From Ephydatia muelleri (taxonomy: Eukaryota > Porifera > Demospongiae > Spongillida > Spongillidae), in the NCBI GenBank assembly GCA_013339895.1, contig JABACO010000010.1, forward strand, positions 5,329,585 through 5,393,584: a stretch of 64,000 nt of DNA, written 5' to 3'. How positions within the stretch are numbered: the first letter of the stretch is position 1; the number at the start of each line of letters is the position of its first letter. Positions 47,601 through 57,939 of this stretch are shown piece after piece. The notes under the pieces are model-generated. The model did not search any database and was not told the origin of the DNA. It was given only the letters and a program-made list of their open reading frames with translations. A program made the position numbers and the translations under genes.

Positions 47601-50600
47601 AGTAACATTACGAAGTACCTGATACTTCTAAATATTGGATAGTTGCAATATTTAGCCATGCCACTCCGGTTCCCAGCCCTCTATCATGTTCAAAATGCAG
47701 TTTCTAGTCTTCAAAAAAAAATTGCAGTTCACAGTTTGTATGTTGTGATTTCACATTGCAATTAAAATGTTCCTAATGGTTACAAATACATGTATTACAT
47801 TTAATATCTCTCTCACAGGGAATAGCACAATATTGCATCACAGCTGTTATACTAACGCCACTTTGTTTATCTAAGCCGTGAATGGGTTTGTTACAGTCAA
47901 CAATACATTGCTCAGGGAAAAGTGTTTTGCATGTCAAATTCGCGGAAGTTGTTTACAATTGACATTTTCCTGCAACGCGGAAAAGCTGGCTTCGCCTGTG
48001 TTAGAGTTAACTGTCAATAAGCTAACCACAGCTCTAGTTTACTGAGTGGCGAGGCATTCAATTTGATGCCTACTTATATTACCCTGATGTGATCGGTCTG
48101 AACCTCAATCACCTATTGGTTTTTGTTGATAAGCGTTTGCCAATTATGAAAGTGCACACCTTTGCGCACACAGTAACTGATTAATTACTTGCAACAGTCC
48201 TGTAACGCTAGTGTTTATTACTGAGGATTTGTTGCCACTACGCAAGAGGTGTTTTATTTCGTCTGGTACTGCCACCTTTAAGATTAGAGAAATTAGTACT
48301 GACAACAGGCCACATAAAAGAACACACAAGTGGGAAGACGCTAAGCAATGTATTGTAAACTTCTTTGCAAAACTACATCAATTAGATGAGGTGTTCGCAA
48401 CAAAGTCTCGAAGTTTAGGAATGATGTAGCTTAATTTGCAGTCCAACCTCTTCTCTCTGTGTTCATGCAAGACTTCTCCTTGTGTGTTGTCATTATAATT
48501 AATCTTACATGTACAGTATATGAATAATAGTAAATACAAAGACTTCATCTGCTATACATGTGCATGTATTTGTGTAGATTTGTTATGCCAGTACTGTTTA
48601 GTACATGTCATGTGTGTAGATCTAAACCCTTATCACTTATCTTGTGTCAAGAGCAACTAACTAATGCTATCATTGGGGACCCTAACATGTACGGGTACTT
48701 GCATTTACATGTACATGTATGTGCACTAATATTTACATAAGTGAAACACAAGCTTATTGTATTACATTTGTAATTGTACTATTGAGTAAATATAAGTGGA
48801 CATGTTTATTGCTCTCATACAGGAGCAGAGATCATGCCTATGGGTATCATGACCAAGACATTTAGTGGACCTGAGAGAGTATCTGATTTCAAGATGGAAG
48901 AGAGGGAGGCAGGTAATGGATGAGTGGACAGTGAGTACTTCTTTTGATACAAGCCCACAATTGGAAGGTTATGGAACATGCAATAGCATTATCCAGTCAG
49001 GACGCAATGAAGAGAGAAAATGAATCATGTCTACATGGAATGTGTGTATGACATGTAATATGTACAGATTTGCAGTGTATGTATGTAGGTTTGCCATCAA
49101 CCCTTCACCCTCAAATGTACATGTATGTATGCATGAGCTTACGAATCTATATATTTATTCAAGTATTTCCCCCATTGTTGGACACACCTACACACAGAGA
49201 CCAGTAAGTCCCCACTTCAACTCAGCAAGTCACTACTTGCACTCATGTATGAATATTTGCACACAAGGTAAGGTTGGAAAAACATATGTGCACATGTGTG
49301 AACAACTGGAGGTGTGGTTGGTGTAAACAAAGACAGGCTAGCGAAAGTGGCATGGCAGCAAAGAGACTGGTGGAAGGGGGCGTGGCTGCACTGGGCGATG
49401 GCCGGCTGGTAGAAGGACCACATGGCGCTTCACTAGTATTCAGTTCCTGCACCAATTCAGCTGCTTTGGACAGCAGGAGAGCATCAGATTGCGTTCGCGC
49501 ACAATAATTAAAAATGGATCATTACGACCTTCTGTGTGTTTGTGTCTTCCGGTGTTTCGAGTTCAAGCTCGTGGAAGCCAGCTCTGACAGCCCTGCCTAC
49601 TTCAGATCGATGGTTCTCTTTCCCAGCCACTATTTCTTCTGAATGGTCCATTTGCACTTTCCTTTAGGTGCTTTTCCTTCACTCGTTAGCGAAATTCTTG
49701 TGACTTTCCGTGACATGGCTAATACTGCACACACGTGCAATTGTGCACGCTACAGTTGGGCTATAAGCATACATTTTTATTCATTGCATGTAGGTAAGCG
49801 CCATGTACAGCTGGTTCATTGTGCGCTCGTTGTATGTAAGAATAAGGCTTTGTGCAGTCTTTTGTCCAGGCATTTGAGCTGTTCAAACTTTGTCTACTTG
49901 GGTGAATGCACCAGCAGACGATACTTCATCTGGAAGAATCCAAGTATATAATTGTGGTCACACCACATAACTTGCAAATCACTTGACTTTGTACATTCTT
50001 ACATACAGGTAATTAACTCAACTCATAAACAAAAACATTTCTCAAAATGAGAAATAACTAAATGCCGTCCTTGGGAATCAAAGTTGTATATGCACTTGTA
50101 TTTATTCACCAATGCTTGGTTGTTGTACATGCAATAGTGTATTGTAACATTTGCAATCTGTTATTCATGACATGGAGGTGTTTATTACTGTCATGCAGGG
50201 ACATGAGACTAGCACTCCAGCCTAAGGGTATCAGGACAGAGGCATTAACAAGAACTGATGAAATGGAGTCTTTAATTGCTTTCTTTACTGAAGATATTAG
50301 AGGTGTAATGACAGGGAAGGGAAAAATCAACGAGAAACTACCAAAGGCTAGTTATTAGCATTCAGTATTTAATGTCAACATTATGCTGGCATTGCAAATG
50401 AAGCTTAAGTGCATGTATATGGACATGTACACTTTACATGGATGTCTATATCTGGGTAACTTAATACATGTACATGTAGGCACTCACTGTACAATGGATT
50501 TACATGTACTGAACATGCATGTATACAGTGTACATTACATGCATGTCAATGGAGGTCCCTTTGAAATGCACAGTAATTATTTCATTAAGAGAGTCTGATT

Positions 50601-53600
50601 GCATAAAGCAAAGTTTATTCCATCAATTTGGGTTAGTTTTTTCACTTTTCCAGTTAGTGAATTTGTATTCATGTGTCCTTTAGGATTCAGGAAAAATAGT
50701 ACAGAAGTTCATGTCACTAAACAAGCATATTGAAGTCTTCAGTACCCCTGTTGAAGTGAAAGTATTCTCACAGATACACAAAGACAGTGCAGGTGGATCT
50801 GATACACCAGCCAATCACATGACAGGGAACTTGTTGAAGACTGAATATGGCAACAATGAGGAGCAACAAGTATGACTGCATACACTTCACATATACATGG
50901 TTCCAATTACTGCTCCCCTCCTATATTTGCACATTAGACTATGTCTAATGATTCATTAGCAGAAGAAAAGTTGCGGTCTGCTATCAAACTAACTAATCAT
51001 AGCATTGCACCACCTGATGAGGTACATTTGTGAAATACAGCTGTACATATAATTTTTACCATGGCTAAAGTTATGTATGTAAAACAGATCATATTACTTT
51101 GTATATTCCACCTCCATAGGTTCAGAGGAAAGATACAACATCTCTCAATCGGTTTGCAAGTTTGCAGCTTTCAATGCAGTTAAAGGTGCAGTGCAACTTT
51201 GATGATGTCATAATGAAACACATCTGTAATGACATTGTATGTGTTTATGTACATGGGCATGCAGAGGGATTGGTCCTACAAACCAAACACAAGACAGGGA
51301 GCCTGACATCATCTGAGCATGGCAATAGCAATGAGCAAGTACAGGTGCAGTGGTCATGTTGTACATGTACATACATGTACTGTATGTATATCAAGTGTGC
51401 CATGTTAAGGAGGTGTACTTCTCTTTGTTGTAGGGAGTGAGGCAACAGATAGACAGTCATCCCCCTCCCCTCCCACCAGTGGAAGAAGAGATGCATACCA
51501 AACCATCCCAACATGCTCATGTCCATACTGATGAGGTGAGTTATGTCACACTGACATTGTCTTGTTGTGTGAGAATGTGCATTGACCAAAGTACATGTAC
51601 ATGTACACTGTAAATGGTACTGATGAGGTGAGCTAGTCAATTATTTTCTCCACATCTCAGCTGTGTATTGGCATGCTGTTCATTCTGTGACCTGTTGCTA
51701 TGAATTACATGTACAGTGTATCATAAACTAACCAATACTTCTACTGTTATTAAATCCATACAATTGATTACATTTGATCTCCAATCCACTTAGCATGAAA
51801 TGTTTGTGGTAAACAATTATACCATGAGGTCCTACAATTATCCATTGCACTCCATAATGCGATTTTCTGTAGAAGAATTTACATGTAGTGTCAATCAGAT
51901 GCTTAACCTGCTGTATCATTAAGCAATAGGAGTCTAATGTCACCCTGTACTGTTACTGCTCTGTGCCTTTCACTTCCTGACACACTGTTGCAGGATGTTG
52001 AAATGTCACCCGTTGCTTTGATGGACCAGGTCCCCAGGCCACTGGCCTCAGATGACAAGCTCCTGGACCAAGAGGCTATGGTTGCTGGCAATGTTGCTGT
52101 TGGAGGAGAGCAAGCTAGCATGGATGAAGCTACGATTGAAGGGGACCAAGGACAGGGTCAAATGGTGGAGCAGTGTGGTGATGTGACGGTTGTTGAGGCA
52201 TGTACCTCACCATCATACCTAGGTTCGTTACAGAGCCATTTACCTGTTCCTGTGCTAGTCTAGGATTGATGCCATGTACCCACACTGTTGATACCCTCAA
52301 AAAACAGTAACTTTATTTTATGATTTGTGAGGTCTATAGTGGTATGATGAGGTCTGAGGTGTCATGGTTGTTACTAGGATCTGGCTGGTGCAGCAGTGGT
52401 GTGTGAGGAGCCTATGTACTGCCAGTGTCGATTGTGTGGTCATAGTTGGTCAAACATGTACTGTAGTGTTTATAGAGTACCTGTAAGTTCTAATTTAGTG
52501 TGCACTGATGGTCCGAATAACTTGTTGAATGGTACCAACCCTTCAGAGGGCACAGTACAAGTGTGCTGTAACAACAAACCAAACAAACCAGATGCCATGG
52601 TGGAGTGTAGGGATCTCAACCTCAACTGTAGGTGACCTTCTAATGTGCACAAGGTGGCCATGTACTTACAAAGTGTCAACTCCTCAGATAACAGTGATGT
52701 GGCTCTTTGCAAGGCATACTTTGGTGCAGGCCCTGGAAGCATTCTGTTGGACCATGCAATTGGAGTGCAAACCAGTCTCAACCCAGAGGATGTTGGTGTT
52801 AGGTGTGGAGGTAAGGTGATGTAATAAAGGTGCAAAAGTTATGTGTGGGTGAGAAGTGGATAATGTAGTTTGCCATGTGTTATGGATTATTTAGATAATG
52901 CTTCATACAGTATTGTATGTGTACTGTTGCTTAGGATGATAGAGCACCTTGGGTATTGGTTAATTGACCTTTGTGCAATTTCTTTGAATTTTCAAAACAA
53001 TATATCCAATATGTGTGTTACAGTACTTCCACGTATGTAGACCACAAAGACAAATACATGTAAAGAACTTGAAGGTGTAGGCTGTATCTTGTGACAATTG
53101 AGATAAGGGCAAATGTGTTTGGAGAGGATATGAATGTAAGCAGCTAGTGAATATGCGTGTTACAGAATACATGATGCCAGGATGATGAGTACATGAAGAT
53201 TTGAGGTGTTGTGGTGAGGCATCAAAGGATAGAGAGGATTATTATGCATGAATATAAATATATATTTATTCATGCACATACATACACACAATTGAGGGTA
53301 AAAGGAACACAGAAAACATGTAAGGATTAAAAAAAATGTTGGTAAAGTGGCGGAGGCCATAGTGGAGCTGTATGGTAGGTTCCATTGGGTGGATAGTAGA
53401 GAGGCCAGTCCCCTGTGTGTGTTGGTTACCTCCCTTCCTACCTCCCTTCCTAGGCCTCCTGACTATATGCTTGTATTTTAATCTGCTTATGGGAACGATT
53501 GCATATGATGCAAGTCTGGATCACTGGTATGAGAGGGGTAAAGGTCAATACCTAAATGTCCTCTCAAACCAAGACCCCTCAGAAGGAGGGGGATCTCCCC

Positions 53601-55169
53601 ACAGATACATAATAACACACTTCAAATAGCAATTTAGCTGTGAAATGGCATATTTCGTATTGAAGAAAGCCATCTTGTGGGCAGGATAAGTTTGATGGAA
53701 AGGTCTTGCCACAGGTCCAGTTGGTTGGTACATTGATGGGATGCCAGCCATACATGGGGCAAGGTCATCACCAAGGGCACTGTTGTATAGAATTATTAGC
53801 ACTTGGGCTGCATATAGTTACCTCATACATGCCTCTCTCTCCATTCAGTTGTATTCATGGGGAATGACATCCTGGACTCAGGGAACAGGTACTACAGTGT
53901 ACTTGGGATTGAAGGGAGGATGTGTGGTGGAGGTACATGTATGCAGAGGGGACCAGTATGTCACCATCTGTGCAGACACCTGGAGCAATATTGAAGCATC
54001 TTGCCAGCAACCTGGCTACCCACCATATGGTAATAGAAAATGAATGATGTGATGATGCATTGTGAAATGTATTGCTCCACTCTACAGTAGCCATCACTGT
54101 AGTCAAGGGTGTGTTGGGAGGTACTACCAACAGCATAAGCTCCATTTCTGGCTTTGCATGTAATGGTGCAGAGCCTTCTCTGTCAGCCTGTCCAGTGGTG
54201 ACTGGAGCATCTGTGCCCTGCAGTCTGGCCACCAGTGGTCAGCTGAGGGATGTAACCAAGGCAGGGAACTGTACCCATGGAGACATCAGGCTGGTGATGT
54301 CCCAAATCAATGGACCATTGAAGGTGTGCATCAGTATAGCCTGGGGAACAATGTGCAGTGAGCAGGTCACCTCAAGAGAAGTGGCGTGCAAGCAACTTAA
54401 TGCCTCAGAACCCAACATCAGAGTGAATGCAACAGGTCAGTAATCTTGTATAGTAATTTTAGTTCCCCACATGGGATTAACCTTGATATCAGGGCCGGTG
54501 CTTTACATGTATTAAGTGTCCTGGGGGATTTTGGTGGCTGTCCTTTGTCTCAGTGTGTGGCTTTTATTTCATGCATGGCAGAATGTGCTGTACATAACAT
54601 TTCAAAGTAAGTTGTGCCTGCTTGTTACATTACCACATCATGTAAATGTGGGATGACCATGTACAGTACAGTATATTTGAACGAATTGAAAACATGTTTG
54701 ATATTTACAGTACTGGTTCTACATGCATCATTTCTTCCATCTAGGAACAGTCTCACATGTGCAGTGCATGGAGATGGAACTGGACCCATCATTTTGGACC
54801 AACATGTGTGTACCAAAACAGAGCAACAGCTTCTAAAAGATCCACCCTACACTTTGGATGTTACCATGGTGTGCAATAAGCCAGACATTTCCTCAAACCT
54901 TACCTGTGAGTAATCTGTTGTGTGGCCTCTCAGCAGCCTCCCTACAGGTGCTCATTTATTAGAGTGCGGTGTGTTAAGCTTGTGTTTCCCTCTCTTCTCT
55001 TCAGATGCACAGCCATTGCAACAAGCTCTATATGGACAGGGCACCAATGGATCCTTGGTTCCCATGAGTACTTCCATCGGCACTGTATCAGAGCTGTTCT
55101 TCCTGCAGTGTTCCATTGTACTCACCACCTGCAATCATTCTCATGATGCTAGTGTGAAATACTGCACCT
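39336..55169 (+). CDS. Right copy of the SRCR receptor locus (exon span)
   Basis: This is the overall span; exons are listed separately. Entering at 39336 in phase 1, the chain 39411/40355, 40452/48823, 48912/49198, 49267/50199, 50346/50684, 50869/50938, 51021/51120, 51344/51434, 51535/51994, 52201/52499 keeps one open frame into the first SRCR domain. Frameshifts then occur in the exons at 53849 and 54745. No signal peptide exon or membrane exon was found on this strand; beyond 55169 a retrotransposon remnant begins. Whether the linker modules and SRCR domains form one protein is inferred. Confidence 0.55.
39753..40047. mobile_element. Solo LTR (295 bp)
   Basis: The element starts TGTGAGGGTCCGG, ends GGTCCGTGACA and is flanked by the direct repeat TGCAC (39748-39752 and 40048-40052). 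TG...CA ends with a 5-bp duplication define an LTR. A TATATATATT box lies near 39891. It is GC-rich against AT-rich surroundings. No internal retroelement sequence is adjacent, so it is a recombined solo LTR. The left arm lacks it. Confidence 0.85.
40355..40452 (+). CDS. Module B exon (right copy)
   Basis: A 98-nt phase 2-1 exon (acceptor CACACAG, donor AAAG|GTAAGA) reads IKELIHEFLLFDSLKSTIEG, then NDPFTDLAVSLK. It corresponds to 20152-20276 but is more diverged than most partners. Confidence 0.5.
40775..41035. mobile_element. Degenerate TTAA-MITE copy
   Basis: It starts ATTTCATGGGCAACAATACA, contains TCACGGAAGTTATTTACAAC and TTTTCCCGCAACGCG, and ends near TTTTGCCCGCAAAAGA. It matches the reverse orientation of the copies at 41674 and 44105. 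TTAA flanks are not preserved. Confidence 0.5.
41270..41660. repeat. Dispersed repeat X, partial third copy
   Basis: It shares ACCAAACACAAATTATGCCC, CGATTCGTACGTCTGTGTCA, CTTACTTTGCCATGTCAACA and a TG run with the copy at 38110-39060, in the same orientation. It is followed at once by the TTAA-MITE at 41674. Further X sequence (TTGTACCCATCTG) resumes near 42024. Confidence 0.7.
41674..41884. mobile_element. TTAA-flanked MITE, copy 2 (211 bp)
   Basis: TTAA at 41670-41673 and 41885-41888 border ends TTCTATCATGGGCGAAGCC and GTTGCCCGTGAAAGAG, which are imperfect inverted repeats. The interior GCGCGTTGCAGGAAAACG and GTAAACAAATTACGC are shared with the other copies. The piggyBac group is inferred from TTAA. 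Confidence 0.75.
42053..43147. mobile_element. hAT-like element remnant
   Basis: The left end CAGGGGCGGATATTGCGAGG followed by a G run is matched inverted by a C run and CTGTATCCACCCATG on the right. The interior carries a minus-strand hAT C-terminal domain. Flanking sequences on both sides resemble repeat X (TACCCATCTG before; GCGCGAAGGTCGG after, compare GCGAAGATCGGGC at 25519), so it appears inserted into a third X copy. Confidence 0.65.
42124..42803 (-). pseudogene. hAT transposase C-terminal dimerisation region
   Basis: The last 79 codons (42363-42124) include FPNVRVLIDLFPATSAEAER then SFSVLRRLKT, a clear hAT C-terminal dimerisation motif. The conserved tryptophan seen in many family members is not evident here. 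Upstream frames (42532-42341 and 42803-42516) give serine-rich segments with stops and frame changes and no DDE core, so the gene is internally deleted. It is a different family from the hAT remnant at 21124-22301, which keeps the opposite end. Confidence 0.75.
43150..44100. other. Non-coding stretch, no gene recognised
   Basis: Starts with repeat X-like sequence, then unique-looking sequence. Open frames at 43452-43703 (minus) and 43711-43932 (plus) have no recognisable domain or splice context. Confidence 0.35.
44105..44313. mobile_element. TTAA-flanked MITE, copy 3 (209 bp)
   Basis: TTAA at 44101-44104 and 44314-44317 flank ends CTCTTGCGCGGGTGAAGC and GTTGCCCATAAAAGAG. The interior TTTAATGGTTTAGATAAACA parallels TTAATGGTTTAGGTAAAGA in the 41674 copy, showing a shared family. 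Confidence 0.8.
44746..45034 (-). CDS. Isolated candidate exon of unknown function
   Basis: A minus-strand frame of about 96 codons ends at a good donor (CTACAG|GTAAGG). It reads MSLYPRHTDGLEATCMQAKH, DERSGMLMCAEEGILVMQN and FRAFSSYWRGNTDVS. Codon use looks coding and no low complexity is present. No domain is recognised and no acceptor was pinned down. A plus-strand frame at 45152-45352 contains FFNTYWKGDTTS, similar to FSSYWRGNTD, which may be coincidence or an old inverted copy. Confidence 0.4.
45360..47800. other. Right-arm-specific non-coding region
   Basis: No recognisable gene. A plus frame at 46852-47181 and others nearby lack domains. CCTCGTACCCAGACCC at 45814 resembles the arm of the palindrome at 3923-4031. 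CCAAAGAGTTAA near 47291-47302 looks like an orphan TTAA-element end. Confidence 0.4.
47805..48006. mobile_element. TTAA-flanked MITE, inverted copy 4 (202 bp)
   Basis: TTAA at 47801-47804 and 48007-48010 flank ends TATCTCTCTCACAGGGAATA and TTCGCCTGTGTTAGAG. The interior GCGGAAGTTGTTTACAATTG and TTTTCCTGCAACGCGGAAAA is the reverse of the 41674 copy. Confidence 0.75.
48823..48912 (+). CDS. Module exon C, right copy only
   Basis: A 90-nt phase 1-1 exon (acceptor TCATACAG, donor GGCAG|GTAATG) reads AEIMPMGIMTKTFSGPERVS, then DFKMEEREA. It resembles the start of the 50199 exon (ALQPKGIRTEALTRTDE), suggesting a repeated module. No left partner was found. Confidence 0.45.
49198..49267 (+). CDS. Module A exon, alpha type (right copy)
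   Basis: A 70-nt exon (acceptor CACACAG, donor CAAG|GTAAGG) entered in phase 1 reads TSKSPLQLSKSLLALMYEYL then HT and leaves in phase 2. Closest relative 24882-24963. Confidence 0.5.
50199..50346 (+). CDS. Module exon with candidate GC donor (right copy)
   Basis: Entered in phase 2 after TCATGCAG it reads DMRLALQPKGIRTEALTRTD, then MTGKGKINEKLPK. The junction to 50684 in phase 0 requires CCAAAG|GCTAGT as a GC-AG donor; otherwise the frame ends at TAG 50356-50358. The same site is kept at 17817. Confidence 0.5.
50684..50869 (+). CDS. Linker exon (right copy)
   Basis: A 186-nt phase 0-0 exon reads DSGKIVQKFMSLNKHIEVFS, then GGSDTPANHMTGNLLKTEYG. It ends CAACAA|GTATGA. One codon longer than its partner. 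Confidence 0.55.
50938..51021 (+). CDS. Short linker exon (right copy)
   Basis: An 84-nt phase 0-0 exon reads TMSNDSLAEEKLRSAIKLTN and ends PPDE before GTACATTT. Length and borders match 17163-17246. Confidence 0.6.
51120..51344 (+). CDS. Linker exon, intact (right copy)
   Basis: A 225-nt phase 0-0 exon begins VQRKDTTSLNRFASLQLSMQ and ends KTGSLTSSEHGNSNEQVQ. The whole length is open, unlike the left copy, where indels break it. No recognised domain. Confidence 0.55.
51434..51535 (+). CDS. Proline-rich linker exon (right copy)
   Basis: A 102-nt phase 0-0 exon reads GVRQQIDSHPPPLPPVEEEM and a His-rich end. Borders as in the left copy. Confidence 0.65.
51994..52201 (+). CDS. Acidic linker exon upstream of SRCR (right copy)
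   Basis: A 208-nt phase 0-1 exon reads DVEMSPVALMDQVPRPLASD, then GGEQASMDEATIEGDQGQGQ. It joins the SRCR exon at 52499 in phase. Confidence 0.6.
52378..52482 (+). other. Cys-rich open segment, probably intronic
   Basis: An open stretch reads CEEPMYCQCRLCGHSWSNMY between an acceptor-like CTAG and a strong GTAAGT donor. CQC.LCGHSWS is kept in the left copy near 15690-15740. However, its frame does not fit the phases of the exons on either side, which join well without it. It may be an alternative exon or a conserved intron sequence. Confidence 0.25.
52499..52810 (+). CDS. SRCR domain exon pair, first SRCR (right copy)
   Basis: Two exons (52499-52627 and 52688-52810) are separated by a 60-nt intron. 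They read NLLNGTNPSEGTVQVCCNN, VECRDLNLN, then VALCKAYFGAGPGSILLDHA and EDVGVRCGG. The end matches the SRCR C-terminus well; the centre lacks WGTVCDD. Without the intron the frame meets a TGA. Confidence 0.65.
53849..54029 (+). CDS. SRCR N-half exon, frameshifted (right copy)
   Basis: The SRCR frame reads GGCVVEVHVCRGDQYVTICA, DTWSNIEAS. Entry in phase 1 leads to a different frame because the 5' part is 14 nt shorter than in the left copy (181 against 195 nt). So the left copy has a stop here and the right copy a frameshift. Confidence 0.7.
54088..54435 (+). CDS. SRCR exon (C-half plus next N-half), intact
   Basis: A 348-nt phase 1-1 exon is fully open: GFACNGAEPSLSACPVVTGA, THGDIRLVMSQINGPLKVCI, WGTMCSEQVTSREVACKQLN. 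It is the intact counterpart of 9287-9634 and nearly identical to it. Confidence 0.85.
54745..54905 (+). CDS. SRCR C-half exon (right copy)
   Basis: It reads TCAVHGDGTGPIILDQHVC, TLDVTMVCNKPD, the second half of an SRCR domain, ending at the donor ACCT|GTGAGT. One base is missing near the start compared with the left copy (GAACAGTCTC against GAACTGTCATC), so the phase-1 entry is out of frame. It lacks the minisatellite of the left copy. Confidence 0.7.
55005..55169 (+). CDS. SRCR-like C-terminal segment exon (right copy)
   Basis: A 165-nt phase 1-1 exon (acceptor CTCTTCAG) reads AQPLQQALYGQGTNGSLVPM, then TTCNHSHDASVKYC, like the CxHxxDAxVxC end of SRCR. It is the last exon seen on this strand before the retrotransposon remnant. 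Confidence 0.55.
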
Positions 55170-55199
55170 GTGATATAATGATCAGAGTGCTTACATGTA

Positions 55200-57935
55200 C
55201 ATGTATGTAAAGGAAAGAACAGATAGTTTTATGTAATGTAATCTCAGCAGCATCCAGTACATGTACATCCCCATTATATCTACATGTTACGGCGTGGTGA
55301 CCTATAAGGGATCTAATGACTGGGTTGAACAAGATGGGCACCTACTACCACCAAACATGTCAATACCTAGCCACTATTTTAACGGTGTTTGGAATTCAGC
55401 TGTGTCAAGGTGGAGGTTAAGACCCGGGAATGGTATAACTGATAGTCAAGAGGCTGTAAGGTTTGATGAAACAGACATTACACGAGGCCTGGTTGGAATA
55501 GAATAAGTATCAAATAGCAAATGAAACTGCTTGTTCTCTATTCTAGTGGACAGCATCTTTTGGGTTATTGGAGAATTAAGAAACTCATCAATAGAAATCA
55601 CCTCTGCCGGGGAAACACATGCATTAAAGTAGTTCAAAGATCGGAGAAGATGGTGACTAGTGTTGGTAGCAAAGCCCGACATCGAAAAGGAAGACATGAA
55701 TGCTACTGATGAGTGTAATGATGCACTGTGAAGCCCCAGACCACCCCTGCTCAGACTGTGCTGGGCTGGCCTATTGCCAAACTGAATCAGATGGGTCAAT
55801 GCACATGCTATCTGAAGAAGTCTGGCGGACCTCCTCATCAAATAAGTGCAATCCTTCCAGTGCTACAGAAGGAGGGGTGCATGGACCATCCGACAGAAAC
55901 CACCGCATTGACGTAGCAACAACTGGGAGTCAACCAAACCTACTTCTTTAGCAGTGACAAAAACTTAGAGGCATTTGCTATTTTTTTCGACAATGGACTT
56001 GGCACAAAAGATTGGGTCTCAAATTGGCACCCTAAGATTTCAAAGTTCAGTGCATTTGACTTCTTCATCTCATCTGGAAAGCCTCTAAGGCCTCCTTTAC
56101 TGAACAATTCACATTTGAAAGTATTGATAAGTTACCCAGTGGAGGACCAAGCTGTTTAATAATGCTGAGTGCCTGTAAAGCTGCCTATTTTGGCCCAGCA
56201 ATGACCCTGTTATCCATGTACCAGGAGTGAAATTAATGGAAGCTGTGAGCAAATTGAGTCAGCTGCAATAGCAGTAACCACCTTATGGAGAACCAAGCAA
56301 AAGAGTAAAGGTCCAAATGTCTGGACTCCAGACTCTGATCTCAATGTACCCATGGCAGATAACAATAAGAGGTGATCACCATAACACCCAGCTGCCATTG
56401 GAAGAGCTCAGAAAAGTGTGCCCTGCATTCATCGAGGAGAACTTGGCGAGAAACAAGATTAAAAGCATTCCACAGGTCAATCTTCATCACTATGAAATTA
56501 TAGTTAGTCACATGCTCTTCAATGCAGATGCATGACCCATGTACAATCTACTCAACCCCATATGGACAGGAAACACCCAATCGGTGAGGGTACAATCTAC
56601 TCAACCCCATATGGACAGGAAACACCCAATCGGTGAGGGTACAATCTACTCAACCCCATATGGACAGGAAACACCCAATCGGTGAAGAGAGAAAAAACCA
56701 GATGCCTTCCTCTTAGTGATCCGACATAGGCATTTGCCGACCAAACATCTCAATGTTTCTCCTACAGCGATCGGACGAATATCTGGAAGGGAGCCAGGTT
56801 TGTCCTTTGAAAGGGCAATGAGGTTACCACATGCAAGGAACTTGGAGACTACTAAAGGAACCTTTCCGGATGCTAGAAGATTTACTATATTCTTAAGGGA
56901 ACAACAGATAGTTTTCGTAATGTAACCTCAGCAGCATCCAGTATATGCTGAATTTGCTCCACATGTTGTAGCGTTTGGAAAGGACCTTAAGACGGACAAG
57001 ATATTAAAATCTGGTGGAAGGTTAGGGAGGCTGTCAGATGTGTCGCTTGGAAGGATTATAGGAGGTGGGGCATTTGGATGCTTTGACTTCAACAATTGCC
57101 AGGTGGTGTCATTGTTGGGTGCAATTCCTGAAGAGTCCAAACTTGGTAAACCTTGCCATATAAGCCATTCTTTGCATGCCTAATGGCTGATTGGATGTTG
57201 TAGTCAGAACCTTTCGTATGGGTCTGGAATGCTTTGGATGATTCTTGTTGAGAAGCATGCTCCCAGAGGGATTAATGACCCTTTGACCACAGAAGTTAGT
57301 TGATAGAAGGTGGTTTGCGGTGATGCCTCTCCTTTTAGAAGTTACCAGGACACACTTTGGGAGCAAGAAAAGCTTCAACCATGATTCTTCATTGTTAGTG
57401 TGCATAATATCTTGCAAAGTTGACAATAAGGTTTTTGCAAATGCTGGACTTGCTTTAGCTGGAATGTGGTGAATAGTACTACAATTTAAGTGGCACACTG
57501 CTTCAAAGGATCGAAGCTGGGCAGTTCTGTCATTAACTAACTAGTGGAACATCCATTTGTGTATTTGTATTTCACCTAGGTGTAACACATTTCCTCTGAT
57601 GAGACAAGATGTATGTAGATGCCACCAGTGGTGACAGTGAGAACAGGTGACCATGTTGTTCTCATGAAACCAGTCATAGGAACTGATCCAGGTAGGACAC
57701 CTTCTTGTGTGTGTAGATTGAGGTTATTTTTCCACATTGAAGGGGCAACAAGCGCAGTACAGTCTTGAATAATACACTTCTTCCTGAGCTGTCTGTCAGG
57801 CTTTCTGCTCTTGATTTTATATGGTTGTGTCAGTTCAGCGGTGGAGATGCTGGAGATACGCTTAACTAGGAACGGGTGTCCATTATTTTGTGTATTTATG
57901 ATAATAGTTTTATAACTTTACAGACATGAAACAAA
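55200..57935 (-). pseudogene. Non-LTR retrotransposon A (R2-type), decayed
   Basis: Fragments lie in order on the minus strand: a Cys/His segment (CIIQDCTALVAPSMW and HENNMVTCSHCHHWWH), then IPAKASPAFAKTLL, SSGIAPNNDTTWQLLKSKHP, FPNATTCG, VPLVVSKFLACGNLIALSKD, the palm block NFIVMKIDLWNAFNLVSRQ, GPLLFCLVLHKVVTAIAAD, then GGLGLHSASLHSS and PGLNLHLDTAEFQTPLK with a C..C...H...C segment. The catalytic YxDD position reads YMDN. Several frameshifts and stops and a 49-bp triplication are present. N-terminal fingers plus a C-terminal CCHC suggest an R2-like element with a restriction-like endonuclease. Confidence 0.75.
56541..56687. repeat. 49-bp tandem triplication inside retrotransposon A
   Basis: The unit starting GTACAATCTACTCAACCCCA and ending CCCAATCGGTGAGG occurs three times at 56541, 56590 and 56639, nearly identical. 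Forty-nine bases shifts the frame, so it breaks the coding region and is a late, local event. Confidence 0.95.
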
Positions 57936-57939
57936 GATA

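Noticed and set aside
52378..52482. Cys-rich segment as a zinc-finger exon
   Set aside because: Its phase does not fit the neighbouring exons, which join correctly without it; kept only as a low-confidence note.
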